Part shown: positions 11,901-27,713 of the stretch, in pieces
Layout of the letters: every line of letters starts with the position of its first letter
Position numbering within the stretch: the first letter of the stretch is position 1
Assembly: GCA_960531495.1 (NCBI GenBank)
Contig: OY482851.1
Coordinates: forward strand, 26,944,033-27,008,032
Origin: Zeus faber
Taxonomy: Eukaryota; Chordata; Actinopteri; Zeiformes; Zeidae
Length of the DNA: 64,000 nt
Direction: 5' to 3'
The notes under the pieces: generated by a model
What the model was told of the DNA's origin: nothing
The model's input: only the letters and a program-made list of their open reading frames with translations
Database searches by the model: none
Translations under genes and position numbers: made by a program

Positions 11901-12110
11901 CCCCCCCCCGAACGTTGACCCGTCGTTTTGAATCCCTCTCTTGTCCTATTTCTCCTTCCCCCTTTCAGGGAGGCCGTGATGCAGAGCAAAGTCAACGGCC
12001 AAAAGGACTGCCACCTCAGCTCCCAGGGCACGCCCCTCAGCCCCGGTCGCCACAATAACGTCAAAAAGGTCACGGGGGTGGGCGGCACCACTTACGAGAT
12101 CTCTGTGTGA
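2440..12110 (+). CDS. zdhhc8: Palmitoyltransferase ZDHHC8 (5' exons outside window)
   Basis: Integral-membrane protein S-acyltransferase that attaches palmitate to cysteines of target proteins. Exons: 2440-2597, 3671-3843, 5322-5424, 5774-5865, 6379-6511, 8287-8383, 9952-10058, 10297-11372, 11969-12110. All junctions are GT/AG and phases agree, giving 692 residues after a split first codon. The first exons encode the cysteine-rich domain ([18 protein letters not shown]), then [12 protein letters not shown] with the catalytic DHHC cysteine. Transmembrane segments 3 and 4 follow, then the TTxE motif as RGRTTNEQ. The long tail contains [14 protein letters not shown] and [10 protein letters not shown] and ends in the PDZ ligand [18 protein letters not shown] and STPAMYK fit ZDHHC8 better than its paralogue ZDHHC5. 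Transmembrane segments 1-2 are missing because their exons lie left of the window. A broken copy of the largest exon lies in the intron at 8384-9951. Which of the fish duplicates (8a or 8b) this is cannot be told here. Confidence 0.93.
2598..3670. other. zdhhc8 intron, no feature recognised
   Basis: AT-rich DNA between the cysteine-rich-domain exon and the DHHC exon. I see no mobile element or conserved block in it. Confidence 0.6.
4045..4435. repeat. Two tandem copies of a dispersed 'GAACGAATCG' repeat
   Basis: Segments near 4090-4260 and 4308-4430 share the order GAGTGACTCC, then AGTCATTTAAAAGA, then TGTTC...AACGA/ACAAATCG, then a CTTG(A/C)ATCAC block and GGTAGAG. The spacing is about 220 bp, so this is a diverged tandem pair. 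The motif is short, AT-balanced and of a style common in fish dispersed repeats. I cannot name the family. Confidence 0.5.
5578..5669. repeat. (TG)n microsatellite
   Basis: About 46 uninterrupted TG units in the zdhhc8 intron between exons 5322-5424 and 5774-5865. A second, shorter TG/CG-type run lies at about 5887-5947, just after the next exon. Confidence 0.97.
5887..5947. repeat. (GT)n microsatellite, impure end
   Basis: A GT run that degenerates into GTGCGT units, beginning about 20 bases after the splice donor of exon 5774-5865. Confidence 0.9.
6765..6822. repeat. Near-perfect palindrome
   Basis: The 20-base arm at 6772-6791 pairs with 6795-6814 with one mismatch around a three-base loop. 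Weaker pairing extends outward to CTGAG/CTCAG. Each arm contains TGACGT, the core of a CREB/ATF site, but nothing else points to regulation. Confidence 0.85.
7399..7752. mobile_element. hAT-type miniature element
   Basis: The element starts TAGAGATGCA and ends TGCATCTCTA, a perfect 10-base terminal inverted repeat. It is flanked by an exact 8-bp duplication, TTACCAAC, at 7391-7398 and 7753-7760. Eight-base duplications and TAGxGATGCA-type ends are hallmarks of hAT elements. At 354 bp with no open frame it is non-autonomous. Confidence 0.88.
8384..9036. other. zdhhc8 intron, left flank of duplicated exon
   Basis: Contains a short GATA/CA-rich patch near 8514-8553 and a GAT run near 8826-8840. 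From about 8900 to 9036 the base composition becomes GC-rich, but I cannot match this part to the zdhhc8 exons. Confidence 0.5.
9037..9778 (+). pseudogene. Broken intronic copy of the largest zdhhc8 exon
   Basis: Matches 10330-11113, the body of the long zdhhc8 exon, at roughly 96-97% by eye. Relative to that exon it has a 36-base in-frame deletion after GAGGGCGTC, a 4-base deletion in the GAGACACT region, one extra C in the C/G run near 9300, a 3-base deletion near 9566 and about two dozen substitutions. The 4-base loss breaks the frame. No splice acceptor or donor matching the real exon flanks it, and homology stops inside the exon at both ends. It lies in the intron before exon 9952-10058, so it precedes its parent. 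I infer a non-functional segmental copy, though the second half remains open. Confidence 0.88.
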
Positions 12111-13283
12111 GTGGCGCGGGGGGCAACAGCGGCCATCACCCCTGCTGTGGGCAGAAACACTCTCCAGTTGTTTCCAGGTATTGAACAATACCGAGAAATA
12201 ACCTGCTACGGGGCTCCTAGCACTTCCGGCTTTGGACACCACCTCCACGCCGAGGACTTCTCCGCTCCTGATGGTCGGCTCCTGACTGCCTGTGTGTTTG
12301 TCCTACAGGGGCCAATAGGGAGCCCAACCAGTACGTCCGAGGGCTGTCGTTTTTGAGTGGAGTGGAGTGTCGTGTCGTGATATTTCGTGGCTTGTCGTGT
12401 CGATCATCAGAGTGAACTGTCCAGCCAGCGCCTAATGATATCCCTGTAGTCTCTCGGTTGTGGCCTGTTGTATTACTTTGGCGGTCATGCAACCACATGT
12501 TCACACCAACGCACGCACACACACACACTTTACTAGAACAAGCACTATAGGTATAACTGCAACACTGCAGATGATTTGTTTTTTTACGCATTATCTCTTT
12601 ACATCCGTCAGAAGAATAATGCCCTTTATCAAGGGTGGGTTGACCTCAACAAGTCAAGGTGCTTAACATAGACGCGTACTGTTCCGCTCATTCCAATCCC
12701 GTTTTATTCAGGAGACGATAAAACTGATCAGTGGTGAACCGCCGCCGACTGAAAGTACAGACAACACAGGACACTTTGAGATCGGAAGCAGAGGAAAAGA
12801 ATCACGTCGCCCCCCCCCCAGGTGGCCGCGTTGGAAGCCCAGAAAGGCCTGACTCCCACTCTAGGTATTGAATGCCATTCAAATAGCGTCAGATTGGATC
12901 TTCTTACAACGAAAGGATTACGACGACGACAAGAACCGAACTCGGTTCTTTGCGGATCGTTGTCGCTTGTGGCACGCTTGAGTCATTTAGTGTTGTTTTA
13001 TTTTACCAGGAGCTTCATCCAAGGTTAAATGTGATAGTTGATTTCCCCTTAAGTTGCTATGTTAGTTATACATCTTTTGATTGTGATATACAATATATCT
13101 TAGTGAAAAGGAAGAGGGGGGTTCTCCTCAGGGATGAGTACAAAGTTGTCATTATCGGCGGCAGATTCATAGATGATGAACGGTCTCTGGCGAAGGTTTA
13201 GGCTCTATCGGAGGTACAGCCCCGCCTCTCTAAGTTGTATCGCAAATGAGAATTCTGAGGGGACTTGATGGATGGTTTACCAT

Positions 13284-13305
13284 TATTATTATTATTATTA
13301 TTATT
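13284..13305. repeat. (ATT)n microsatellite
   Basis: About seven ATT units in the presumed zdhhc8 3' untranslated region. Confidence 0.9.
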
Positions 13306-13580
13306 CCGAAATGTTCCGCTTTCAACATTAGCCACGCAGCACACAGTGTCCGCGTCGTGAAAATGTCGAAAATACCTCATGGAACGTGGGCCCCGCTGGG
13401 AGTTCGGGGCCTGGTCAGCCTCAACGCAGCTTCTATCTTGTGACTTTCTAGCCCCCGTAACGGTGCCCGCTATTCAAACCCAAATAGTCAATAATGAATG
13501 GAAGTACGGCGCACTTTGCAACGCCAACGTCCCCGCAGGACTCGCATAACATATTGGTGTTAACCCGGCGCGACGGCGCG

Positions 13581-13850
13581 ACGTGTCGGTTGTGTGTGGA
13601 CGCCCCAAAAAGAAGCGCTAGGGACGACGAGTCGAGCGTGGAGCCGGGAGGCTTCTTCGACTGCACCGCTCGCATTGTTGCCGCTGCTGCCCCCGGTGGC
13701 CGGAGGACGTCGTGCCGTACGTCTCACAGCCAGCAGCTGCGGCAGCGAAGCGTCTGGCGGCGAAGCAGCAGCCGCTCCGCTCCGAGCCCGTGTTTGTTTG
13801 GTTGTTTTTTGATCGCTTGTTTGGGGCATTTACACACAACCGACACATGT
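13581..13850. repeat. GC-rich inverted repeat (fold-back)
   Basis: The arm at 13581-13618 (core GTGTCGGTTGTGTGT, then GCCCCAAA) is the approximate reverse complement of 13813-13850. The 195-base spacer is CpG-rich and itself contains complementary GCCGCTGCTGC and GCAGCTGCGGC stretches. An RNA from either strand could fold into a long hairpin. Confidence 0.75.
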
Positions 13851-14404
13851 TTGAGAAGCCTGCGTGGTCGTTTTGTGTTGTGTATACGTTTTTGCGGGGT
13901 TATGAGTAGCGGCTTTGCCAACGACGGGTGCGACTCTGCGGGGACCGTTACGGGGCTAGTGACTCTGTGTAGTTTTCGGTTTGCGTTGTGTTAAAAACAT
14001 GTCCGGGTTCGGAAAGGACGCGGAGAAAACAAAAGCCATCGTCACGTAGTAAACAACAACAAAAAAAAAAAAATGAAGTCAACTGGATCTTGGCCGTTTC
14101 GTTGAAATTGTTTTTATCGGTGTATTTCCTTTTTTTTATATAGCCGACTTCTCAAATCTATGTTTGATACATCTTTTTTTATACAGATACTTAAAAGCTC
14201 GGAATGGGTGTTTGTTATTTTTTTTGATAATTTATAACGTCGGTGAGTAAAACGAGATACTCAAGGAAAGATCAATTCACCTATATGAAGATGTTATAGA
14301 AGCTGTTCTATCTTGCGGTGTGAACTATAATTGTATGATGAGGAAAATGTATTCTGCGAGAGGTCGTGTCGAGTTGAAATGTTGATCACGATATTGTCGA
14401 CAAT

Positions 14405-14410
14405 AATAAA
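14405..14410 (+). terminator. zdhhc8: Candidate zdhhc8 polyadenylation signal
   Basis: AATAAA, the first canonical signal downstream of the zdhhc8 stop codon that precedes the convergent ranbp1 3' end. Confidence 0.45.
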
Positions 14411-14430
14411 GCTGCCTTGAGATTTCAGTG

Positions 14431-15054
14431 CCAAAAGTGACCACTCAAGAAGCCCCGCTGGGAAGCAGGGGTTGCTCTGGAACGGCCCCGGGTTATAAGC
14501 CCAAACTGTCCGATCGACTCGGCTGTCTGGTACAGCGAACAGTGTTAAAAACTAGTGTGAGGGTTTGAAGTGGGATGTTACTGTCAAAGATTAAAGATAA
14601 AAAAATATATATAGTTTCATAGGTACATCTATTATTTTTGTCCATCCCAACCATCTGATTAATAAAATCTATCTTGAAAGCTGCCACTTTGTTTTGAATC
14701 TTCTTTTTCCCCCAAAATCTCAATTACAAACTGTGCAGATGAGGTCATTCCCCTCCTGCCTGATGGTTCTAACTTTAATGAGGAGCTGTTGCGTCACAAC
14801 TGTGGGATGAAAGGTTGAGGATGTGCCGACTACAGCGACTAGAGCGTGTGAAGCACATTGGGTGGAAAGAGAAATGCCACTCAAGTTAAAAGTGACAGTC
14901 ACAAATGGGAGTATGAATAGCCAGCATCCAAAAAGTTTTCAGATACAAAGAACCTTTGCCCTCGCCTATGTACAAACCATGTACCTAGCTTGTTACAGTA
15001 CAGAGAGTCAAGTGGAGGATTTTCAAAACCACAGCCAACAACAGCATGGTCTTT
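14431..15054. other. Intergenic gap between convergent genes
   Basis: About 600 bp between the presumed 3' ends of zdhhc8 and ranbp1. I see no gene or mobile element in it. A second AATAAA-like sequence occurs near 14660. Confidence 0.5.
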
Positions 15055-15061
15055 GAGAAAT

Positions 15062-16195
15062 TTTATTGGAAGGTGGAGAAAACCCTTTCACACCATTTAA
15101 GTGCAACTGAAAAGCAACATTTCATTCATCATACGAGTGGTGATCAAAAAGAAAGTCTTGATTCAGCACCGGGTACAAGTGATGCACAAAACTGCCAAAA
15201 TCAATGCCTTTACACTTTTGTATCAGCCCTCGTACATGTATTTACAGATGCACTGGCACTTGGATGCACTTTATGAAGGAAATGGGGGGGGGAACTCAGT
15301 GGGGGTAGATTCATGGTAGTGAGCACAGACATCTGGTAGGGCATAGACACAATCTTCCATTATACATAATCTACATGCTTTAAATCTGCGGGAATGTTAC
15401 GGTGTAAAAATAACAGTACAGACTAGTTCTCCCAGCCTACACCAAAATCTGATGAACCGTTGCCTTTGGATTTTTGTTGAATGACTTTGCTGAGAAAATA
15501 AGAAATGAAATACAGAACTAAGCATCTGATCATCTGCAATTCCTCATATGCAGCTGCATCTCCACTGTTTCAGTGGCTTCCTTCTTGTGGTCTGTCCTGT
15601 CTGAGCAACATGGTAACCTGGAAAGTGAAACCTGCTACAAGGCATCCACCAAGAGTGCCCACCTGACTGCGTGCATCTAGGCGGTGGAGTTGCGGACGAG
15701 GGGAAGGAAGGCCGGGCAGGGACGCATCGCGGGCCCCTGACCCTGTGTTGCTAACAAGCAGGCTCTGACATCCTCTCTTCCTACAAAAACTAACTTTGCT
15801 TCAGAGTAACAAAAAAAAAAAAAAAAAAAAAAAAACCCGAACAAAACACGCTTACCCCAATGTGGGACTAATCAATATCACAAGCCTCAGATCAGTTTGT
15901 CCGAAAACATTAAACTGCAGATGGAAAGAATGGAAAGTGAGGCGTTCCATGATGCAAACAGGAGACCAGTGGGAGGGAATAGACTATTCGACTTTTCTTT
16001 TTGTGGCGATTCTCCCCCACAAGCGGCACCAAGAACATGTGTGATCTTGAGGAAAAAAAAACAAAAACAAGACAGTTAAAAAAAAATAACTAAATTCAAA
16101 ATTCAAGTGTCCAAATTCAGTTCCTTTAGAGTCTATTGTAGAAAAAGAGGAAAAAAAGAAAGAAAAATTGGGTCAGCAAAGCAAGTTCCTGGTTC
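15062..16195 (-). other. ranbp1: Probable ranbp1 3' untranslated region
   Basis: Runs from the ranbp1 stop codon at 16196 to TTTATT at 15062-15067, which is AATAAA on the gene strand. A run of about 25 A (T on the gene strand) lies at 15810-15834. No other gene is visible. Confidence 0.5.
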
Positions 16196-21488
<5,293 letters not shown>

Positions 21489-21537
21489 GTTACTGTGGAT
21501 GTTGTTCGATGAGGTGGCGGTGGTGGTGGCGGTGCCG

Positions 21538-21560
21538 CTGCTGCTGCTGCTGCTGCTGCT
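21538..21560. repeat. (CTG)n trinucleotide run
   Basis: Seven or so CTG units preceded by GGT/GGC triplets, just upstream of the ranbp1 start. Read on the gene strand it is AGC, encoding serine in the possible N-terminal extension. Confidence 0.9.
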
Positions 21561-21982
21561 TCCACTCGGCGCGTCCTCTCCCTTCGTGCTCATCCCGCCG
21601 CTGCAGCTTTCCCGCCCAATTTCCTGCGCGTGCCCTCGCCCGCGTTCCAGCCCACGCCTCCGTCCATAATATTTAAAATGATTAATAATTATAGTCATTC
21701 GGGATTATTTTATTATTGAAACACCGCGTTCTGGAAAAACATCTGTTTCAATGTTTTTTTTTTTGTTTTTTTTTCCAATGTATATATTTTTTTATTCGTT
21801 GTATTATTATTATTGTTTTTTTTTATTACCCCCCCCACCCCCCCCACTCGTGTCAAGTCATTTAAACTGACGTATGTTTAGAAATAATAAAACCACGATG
21901 ATGTCACAATTAAAGATCGTGGGTTCGACGAAACGTTTGGAATTGATGTATTTGCGATTTCCGGTTTCTCACTTCCTGTGCG

Positions 21983-21999
21983 CGCGCGCGTGTGTGCGT

Positions 22000-22053
<54 letters not shown>

Positions 22054-22073
22054 GTGTGCGTGCGTGTGTGTGT
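21983..22073. repeat. (GT)n/(GC) microsatellite
   Basis: Mixed GC/GT then pure GT dinucleotides in the centre of the divergent promoter interval. Confidence 0.95.
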
Positions 22074-22517
22074 ATGATTGACATGTGTTTTTCTGTTTTT
22101 CCTCTTGGATTCATTCCTTGTTCTTTCGTGTTTCGTCCTTTGTAATGATCCGTCTTCGCTCTGTGTTGTTTACACGCGGGGGCCGTGTGTTGTCTTCGGG
22201 TAACGTGCGTTTCCAAATAGGCGACGCCAGCGGTAAGTGTTGACTTGAAGGCCGTCGCTGTCTTTGTGCCGCGTACTGCTAAACGGCATTACGGGGAGCG
22301 GTGTAGCGGCTCTGATCGGGGCGTTTGTGAAGACAGAACGTATGTTGCACGTTCCAAACAAACCCCCATTGCAAAGGGCGCTTTGTGCACCTTTTACTCT
22401 ACGATTGAGGCGCCTTCGCACGTTTTCCAAGTCGGAGATTTGGATTTCTCCGAGTTCTGGTTCTATCGGAATGCAGCACTAAGGTCAAAGTTCACCGAAT
22501 GTTGCACGTGTCTAAAC

Positions 22518-22534
22518 ATGGCGGCGCCCAGATG
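22518..22534 (+). other. trmt2a: Putative trmt2a leader exon end with small upstream frame
   Basis: ATGGCGGCGCCCAGATG is followed by the donor GTGAGA. Joined to the acceptor at 23124 it would read Met-Ala-Ala-Pro-Arg-stop, ending three bases before the main start codon. The exon's 5' limit is not visible. The call depends on the donor and acceptor context only. Confidence 0.4.
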
Positions 22535-23124
22535 GTGAGAAGAGAAATCCAATCTGCGAAGGTACTCACCCCATGCTCACATGCGTGGTATCATCATTTT
22601 TGGTTTTAATTTGTATCCCAGGAGGCGATTTTTAGCCATAATGTCAACAATTTATGATACGCATATCGGAGCCGCGGACATAGCTCATTTAACGCTGCCT
22701 GTCGTTTAAAATATTGTGCTAAGAAAGGAAAGTTCACCTAAATAGACTAGTAATTCGCAACATGGCAGACCATAAGACGACAGTCGAAAAGAACAAAATA
22801 AACGTAATCAATAAAAGACACGAACAATAAAAGCAAAAAAATACAATAAAAAAATCTCCCATAGTCAAAAATACATGTATGTGCAGTATGCACAGTGTAT
22901 TAACGGTGTACAACAATGTATCGGGTTTTAATAGGGAATAATAACCTACAGTGTGTAACGTACTGTACAAGGGGCACAATGATACAAATCAAAGATATAC
23001 AAATTGATTGATTATTGTAGATTAATACAAAACTAGAGAGTGTGTGTGTGTTTATTGAAGTCTATTGGATATGTTTGTACAGATGAATACCTATTCAAGA
23101 TGTTGACCTTTTTACCCTGTCCAG
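22535..23124. other. Presumed trmt2a leader intron
   Basis: AT-rich stretch without coding potential. It ends with a pyrimidine tract and the acceptor CCTGTCCAG just before the start codon. Confidence 0.45.
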
Positions 23125-23128
23125 AAAC

Positions 23129-25540
23129 ATGGCTGATGTAAGTTGCAACCCCCTGGCCGAAGCGTCACCCTCTACTGAGGAAAAGTCTGGTGACAACAAA
23201 AAGGATACCATGCGCAGTGAAAAAACAGAATCCCAGCAGGAAGGAGAAGAGAAGTCTGGCTCCGATACCAGTGTGTACCGTTACATCAAAGGGGACCTCT
23301 TCACCTCTGAGATCTATAAAGTGGAGATCCAGAATCTGCCCAAGTTTACCGGCTTCAACGACCTCAAGAAGTTCCTGGCCAAGCACGGCCTCAACCCGCA
23401 CAAGATCAAGTTGTTTGGCAAGCAGACATTTGCCTTTGTCACGTTCAAGAATGAGGAGGAGCGCGACAAGGCCATGAAGATGGTGCACGGCATGCTGTGG
23501 AAGGGCCAGGTGCTCAGCGTGAGGCTGGCCAAGCCCAAGGCCGACCCCCTCTTGAGGAAGAGGAGGCAGGAGGAGGGAGAAGGAGCGGGTCAACCGCCCT
23601 CCAAGAGACAGGAGGCGGATGAGGGCGAGGAACCCTTTAGCGTGCAGATAGCCAATGTGGTGACGCCTCTGTGGAACGTGCCCTATGAGGAGCAGCTCCG
23701 CCGAAAGCAACTGGAGGTGGAAGGGGTTCTGCAGAGGTTGGCCAAGTAAGAGCTATTCCCATTGAATCATCCACCAAAATGAATGGCACAGCACTGTAAC
23801 TGCACTGGTCCAACTTTAGGTTTTGCACCCGCTTCTTTTTTTTTTTTTTTTTTAATCATTTAAAATTGGGCAGGTGTCATCCTGTACAATCAATGTACCT
23901 TCTACAGATCTCAGGTGTGGTTTAAGTTTTACACCTGTGTCATTGCTTTTCAGGGAAATCGGCAGCACCAACAAAGCGATGTTGCCTTGGCTTTTTTCAC
24001 AGAAAGGGAAATATAACAATATGTGTTGTTCTCTGGAAGCAATTCGACCATCTCCTTCCCAGGTAGGATTGGCACCCACCACACCAGTCATTGAGATACA
24101 CATATAAGGGCTTCTATTGACAAGCAACACAAACCTTTTATAATGTACGTATCTTATCATATTTAAACAAATATATTAAGGGGTCTACCACAATCGACCC
24201 CTTGCACATTGAAGCCCACATCAAAATCATTATTAGAATATTTTGTCTACTGTGTCCCTGCAGACCGAATACAGAAACAAGTGCGAGTTCCTCATCTCAA
24301 TGGGCGCCGACGGCGAAGACAAGACGATCGGTTTTCGCCTGGGAAAATATAAGGGTGGCTCCTGTGCCGTGGTGGGGCCGGCCGAGACCACCCACGTCTC
24401 AGCCGAAGCCAAGAGAGTAGTCAGCGAGTTTCAGAAGTTCATCAGGTACCGAGTGTCGATGGAGTGCCATGTTGGGACGGCGAGTTTTGCTGTTGTGATA
24501 TACTCCCATCTAGCCGGACTTTTACCACTTTATCACTCCACAGGACCACACCGTACTCCGTGTACAGCCCTGAGACCTATGAAGGGCACTGGAAGCAGCT
24601 GACTGTGAGGACCACAAGGACCAAGCAGGCTATGGCTATGGTGTTCTTCAACCCACAGGTGCTGAAATGAAAATAAGATTTTTTAAAATGCAATGAAGAG
24701 GTATTTAATTCTCACTTCCAAGTCTTTTTCTTCGTTGTGGATATGTATTGTGACACCTGTGTAGCAACATCGTCCATCAGTAGCATTGTATCGTATTAAA
24801 ATTTGTCTAAATTTGGGATACGGAGAAACTGAAATCGGTATCTGGTCAGATACTGTGCTCGTGTATTTGTGGAACTGCTCGAATACCTGATATCAGTCGT
24901 GGAATTGAGTTCCCTTTTTCACCATTTATTTTCGGTACAACTTAAAACACTCACTGTGAAACTGCACGCACACTCTCCTCTTGAAGGGTTTACTTATTTT
25001 TTGCTGACAGGTTTTATTTGCAGGACCAAAAAAAACTAACTTTGTGAGAAATCTCTTTATTTATAACAGTACCATCAACATTTCATATGGGTCTTGTATG
25101 TTTACATTTTGCTCTTATTTATCTCACCGATGACTTACTGCAGAAACTTGAAGAGAAGGAACTGGACGCACTGAAGAGCGCATTGAGGAAGCACTTCACC
25201 GACGGAGAGGGAAAAGACAGTGGAGTGACCTCCCTGTACTTCGTTAGAGAGGGACAAAGGTGAGAAACGCACCACTCAGTTAAAATGTGTCTCGATTGAG
25301 AGGATCAGAATCAGCCCGACTCTCCGAAAATAAATGTTCGGAAAAACCATGTCAGACTATGAAAAATCACTTGCCTGTATGTACAATACCTTTTGGATTT
25401 GTTAAGGACATCCCCAAACCCGGAGGACCTGCCCTGCGAGCTGGTGGCCGGAGAAGGTTACATTCATGAGGAGCTCCTGGGTCTGACTTTCAGAGTCTCC
25501 CCCCATTCCTTCTTCCAGGTAATTTGAATCACCATGATAG

Positions 25541-25581
<41 letters not shown>

Positions 25582-27298
25582 TTTCATCGCCGTTATGCAG
25601 ATGTTCACAGGGTAGATGTGAAAGCGTTTTTGTGTGTCCCCACCAGGTGAACACGGGAGCGGCAGAGCTGCTGTACTCGGCCGTGGGGGAGTGGGCGCAG
25701 TTGGACGAGGACAGCACGGTGCTGGACGTCTGCTGCGGCACGGGAACCATCGGCATCTCTCTGGCTAAGGTATGTTCGTGGCCTCGTTCCAAAGACTGAA
25801 TTTGAGTCAAGTGCCTCATCGACTCCTGAAGCGTCGTCATTTCAGATTTTTGTATTTATTTACAGGAAATAAGTTTATTCTGAATGTATTCGATTTTTTT
25901 TGTTTTATTTTACAAAAATCATTATTTTGTTATTTTGCTGACGAGTTTTGACCCACTTTATTTTCTCCTGCCTGTCCCCAGAGGGTAAAGAAAGTGATTG
26001 GTATTGAGCTTTGCCAAGAAGCGGTGCAGGACGCCAAACACAACGCCAAACTCAATGGTAGGTTGCCTCGTCTCTAGTTGGGAGTTAACTCTTATTCTAC
26101 TAATAAAACCCAAGAGAAAAAGGTTTAGAGTGTGGCAATCCAAACTAAACCAAGATGAATGATACATGAAATATACATTACTCCAATGTGTAAAGACCGA
26201 CTGGCATGCTGTTACAATGGATATTTTGAGGAATGTAGAAGCCATCATCCCTGCACAAAAATATACTGTTCTGCAACCAAGGTAAACAAATCTGTGTCAA
26301 ATGGTAGCACAAGTCTAAGAAATACCTGATTACAATCATTTCAGCCAGAGACATTTTGAAAGGACTCTAGGCATGGCAGAACCAAATATAAAATCAAAGT
26401 AATTGGGTGTTAAGCTTATGTAACGGTGGTGTAGATGCTATTGGTCTGAAAATATATATTTTTTTACACATTGAATGACTGACTTGCGTCTCTTTTCAAT
26501 TAAGGCCTTGACAACGTTGAATTTCACTGCGGGAAGGCAGAGGACGTGTTCCCCAGCATTCTCAATGCTCTTGTGTCGCCCAACATCACTGCTATTGTGG
26601 ACCCGCCAAGAGCAGGCCTGCGTGAGTAAAAAGAACGAGTGGATTTATGGAAGGTTAGCTGGTGTTAATGGAAGTGTGGACAGCATCATTGTAGGTCCTT
26701 TTTGGGATAACAAAATGACGTATGTGCCAGAAAGCTACTGTGGAGGTTGTCTTGAGGGCAAATCTTTGGAGAACCCCAACTGCTAATATCCGGAATGCAG
26801 TCAATGTATCAATCCTTCCTTATCCACTCAATTTATACTGTTTGACTATTTAAATCAGATTCCAAAGTGGTCCTGGCGATTCGGAGAGCAGAACATCTGA
26901 AGAGGCTGGTTTATGTGTCATGCAACGCCAAGGCGGCCATGACCAATTTCATTGAGTGAGTTTTGTTTTTTTCATTGTCCTGCCTGAATGGCTAACACTG
27001 CGGCAATTGCGTAGATGTACACAATTATATTAACCTTTTTGGGCAATTAAGTGACTTTCTGGAAGTTGGTCATACCCATTCTTCATTGAAATGTAAAGTC
27101 CTCGGTTTCTCTTTCAGCCTGTGTAGAGCGCCATCCAACAGAGTGCACGGAGCACCGTTCCGCCCCGTCCGAGCCATGGCGGTGGATCTCTTCCCGCAGA
27201 CCATGCACATGGAGATGCTGCTGCTCCTGGAGAGGGTGGACTACAGCTCCCAGAAGGCACCTGGGGACAAGCAAGCAGAGGCTGCACAAACACAGTAG
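23129..27298 (+). CDS. trmt2a: tRNA (uracil-5-)-methyltransferase TRMT2A
   Basis: SAM-dependent enzyme that makes 5-methyluridine, chiefly at position 54 of cytosolic tRNAs. Exons: 23129-23745, 23954-24062, 24264-24445, 24544-24658, 25144-25259, 25407-25518, 25647-25769, 25982-26057, 26505-26621, 26859-26955, 27118-27298. Borders are GT/AG with consistent phase, giving 614 residues (human 625). An RRM fold spans about 64-138 (VEIQNLPKFTGFNDLKKFL; FGKQTFAFVTF). The TRAM-less RumA-type methyltransferase follows: VLDVCCGTGTIG at about 442-453 binds SAM, DPPRAG begins near 516, and VYVSCNAKAAM carries the catalytic cysteine near 544. The first exon would read through its donor to a TAA, so splicing at 23746 is needed. 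Start choice: the first ATG of the exon, in good context (A at -3, G at +4). Confidence 0.95.
24659..25143. other. trmt2a intron, no feature recognised
   Basis: AT-rich DNA without recognised repeats between exons 4 and 5. Confidence 0.5.
25545..25577. repeat. (AT)n microsatellite
   Basis: Short TA run in the trmt2a intron that follows exon 25407-25518. Confidence 0.9.
26058..26504. other. trmt2a intron, no feature recognised
   Basis: AT-rich DNA between exons 8 and 9; nothing recognised. Confidence 0.5.
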
Positions 27299-27548
27299 TG
27301 TCAGATGTTACTAAGCAATTACACAAGTCCAAGAGATTACACAAGGCCTAGATAGTACTAGGGCTTTTGTTAAAATAACTCATAGATTACTTCTCATGTT
27401 GTTTGTTCAGGGTTATGTAGTTTAAAGTTGATGGAAAGAACAGCAACACCAAAGTGGATGTGATGGAAAGTCTTTCTTTATTAAAGCCACAATTGTTCAA
27501 TTCCTTTGTTTCTGTGTTTTAATGAGTAAAACTTGAATGATTAAAAAA

Positions 27549-27554
27549 AATAAA
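27549..27554 (+). terminator. trmt2a: Candidate trmt2a polyadenylation signal
   Basis: AATAAA about 250 bases after the trmt2a stop codon. It would place the mRNA end very close to the dgcr8 3' end on the other strand. Confidence 0.5.
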
Positions 27555-27713
27555 AAATACCAGGACCAATTCAAGTTAGTCAAGACAATTTATTTGCATA
27601 ACAAATATCACTTTAGTCATAGTCGAGTCAAGTTGCAATCATTACTTCATTTTCTAGGCAGCAACATCTCAAGTGAACAATCCATTAGAACTCCATCTTT
27701 TTAAAAACAGGTT

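Larger units (their letters stand above)
12111..14430 (+). other. zdhhc8: Probable zdhhc8 3' untranslated region
   Basis: Follows the EISV stop codon. No other gene is recognisable before an AATAAA at 14405-14410. It contains an ATT repeat near 13284-13305 and a GC-rich fold-back at 13581-13850. The frames open across 13494-13994 occur on both strands and look like by-products of the GC-rich inverted repeat. The extent is inferred from the signal only. Confidence 0.5.
21489..22534. promoter_or_regulatory. Divergent GC-rich promoter interval, ranbp1/trmt2a
   Basis: The ranbp1 start codon (-, 21488) and the likely trmt2a first exon (+, near 22518) are about 1 kb apart and point away from each other. 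CpG-rich sequence lies on both sides (21420-21660 and about 22180-22530). The centre contains GT repeats and a C/T-rich stretch. Sharing of elements is inferred from layout; no TATA box is obvious. Confidence 0.6.

Noticed and set aside
13494-13994. 166-codon plus-strand frame with a CRLC motif
   Set aside because: Both strands are open across an inverted repeat in a GC-rich region and give related peptides from the two arms; no known domain and no splice support.
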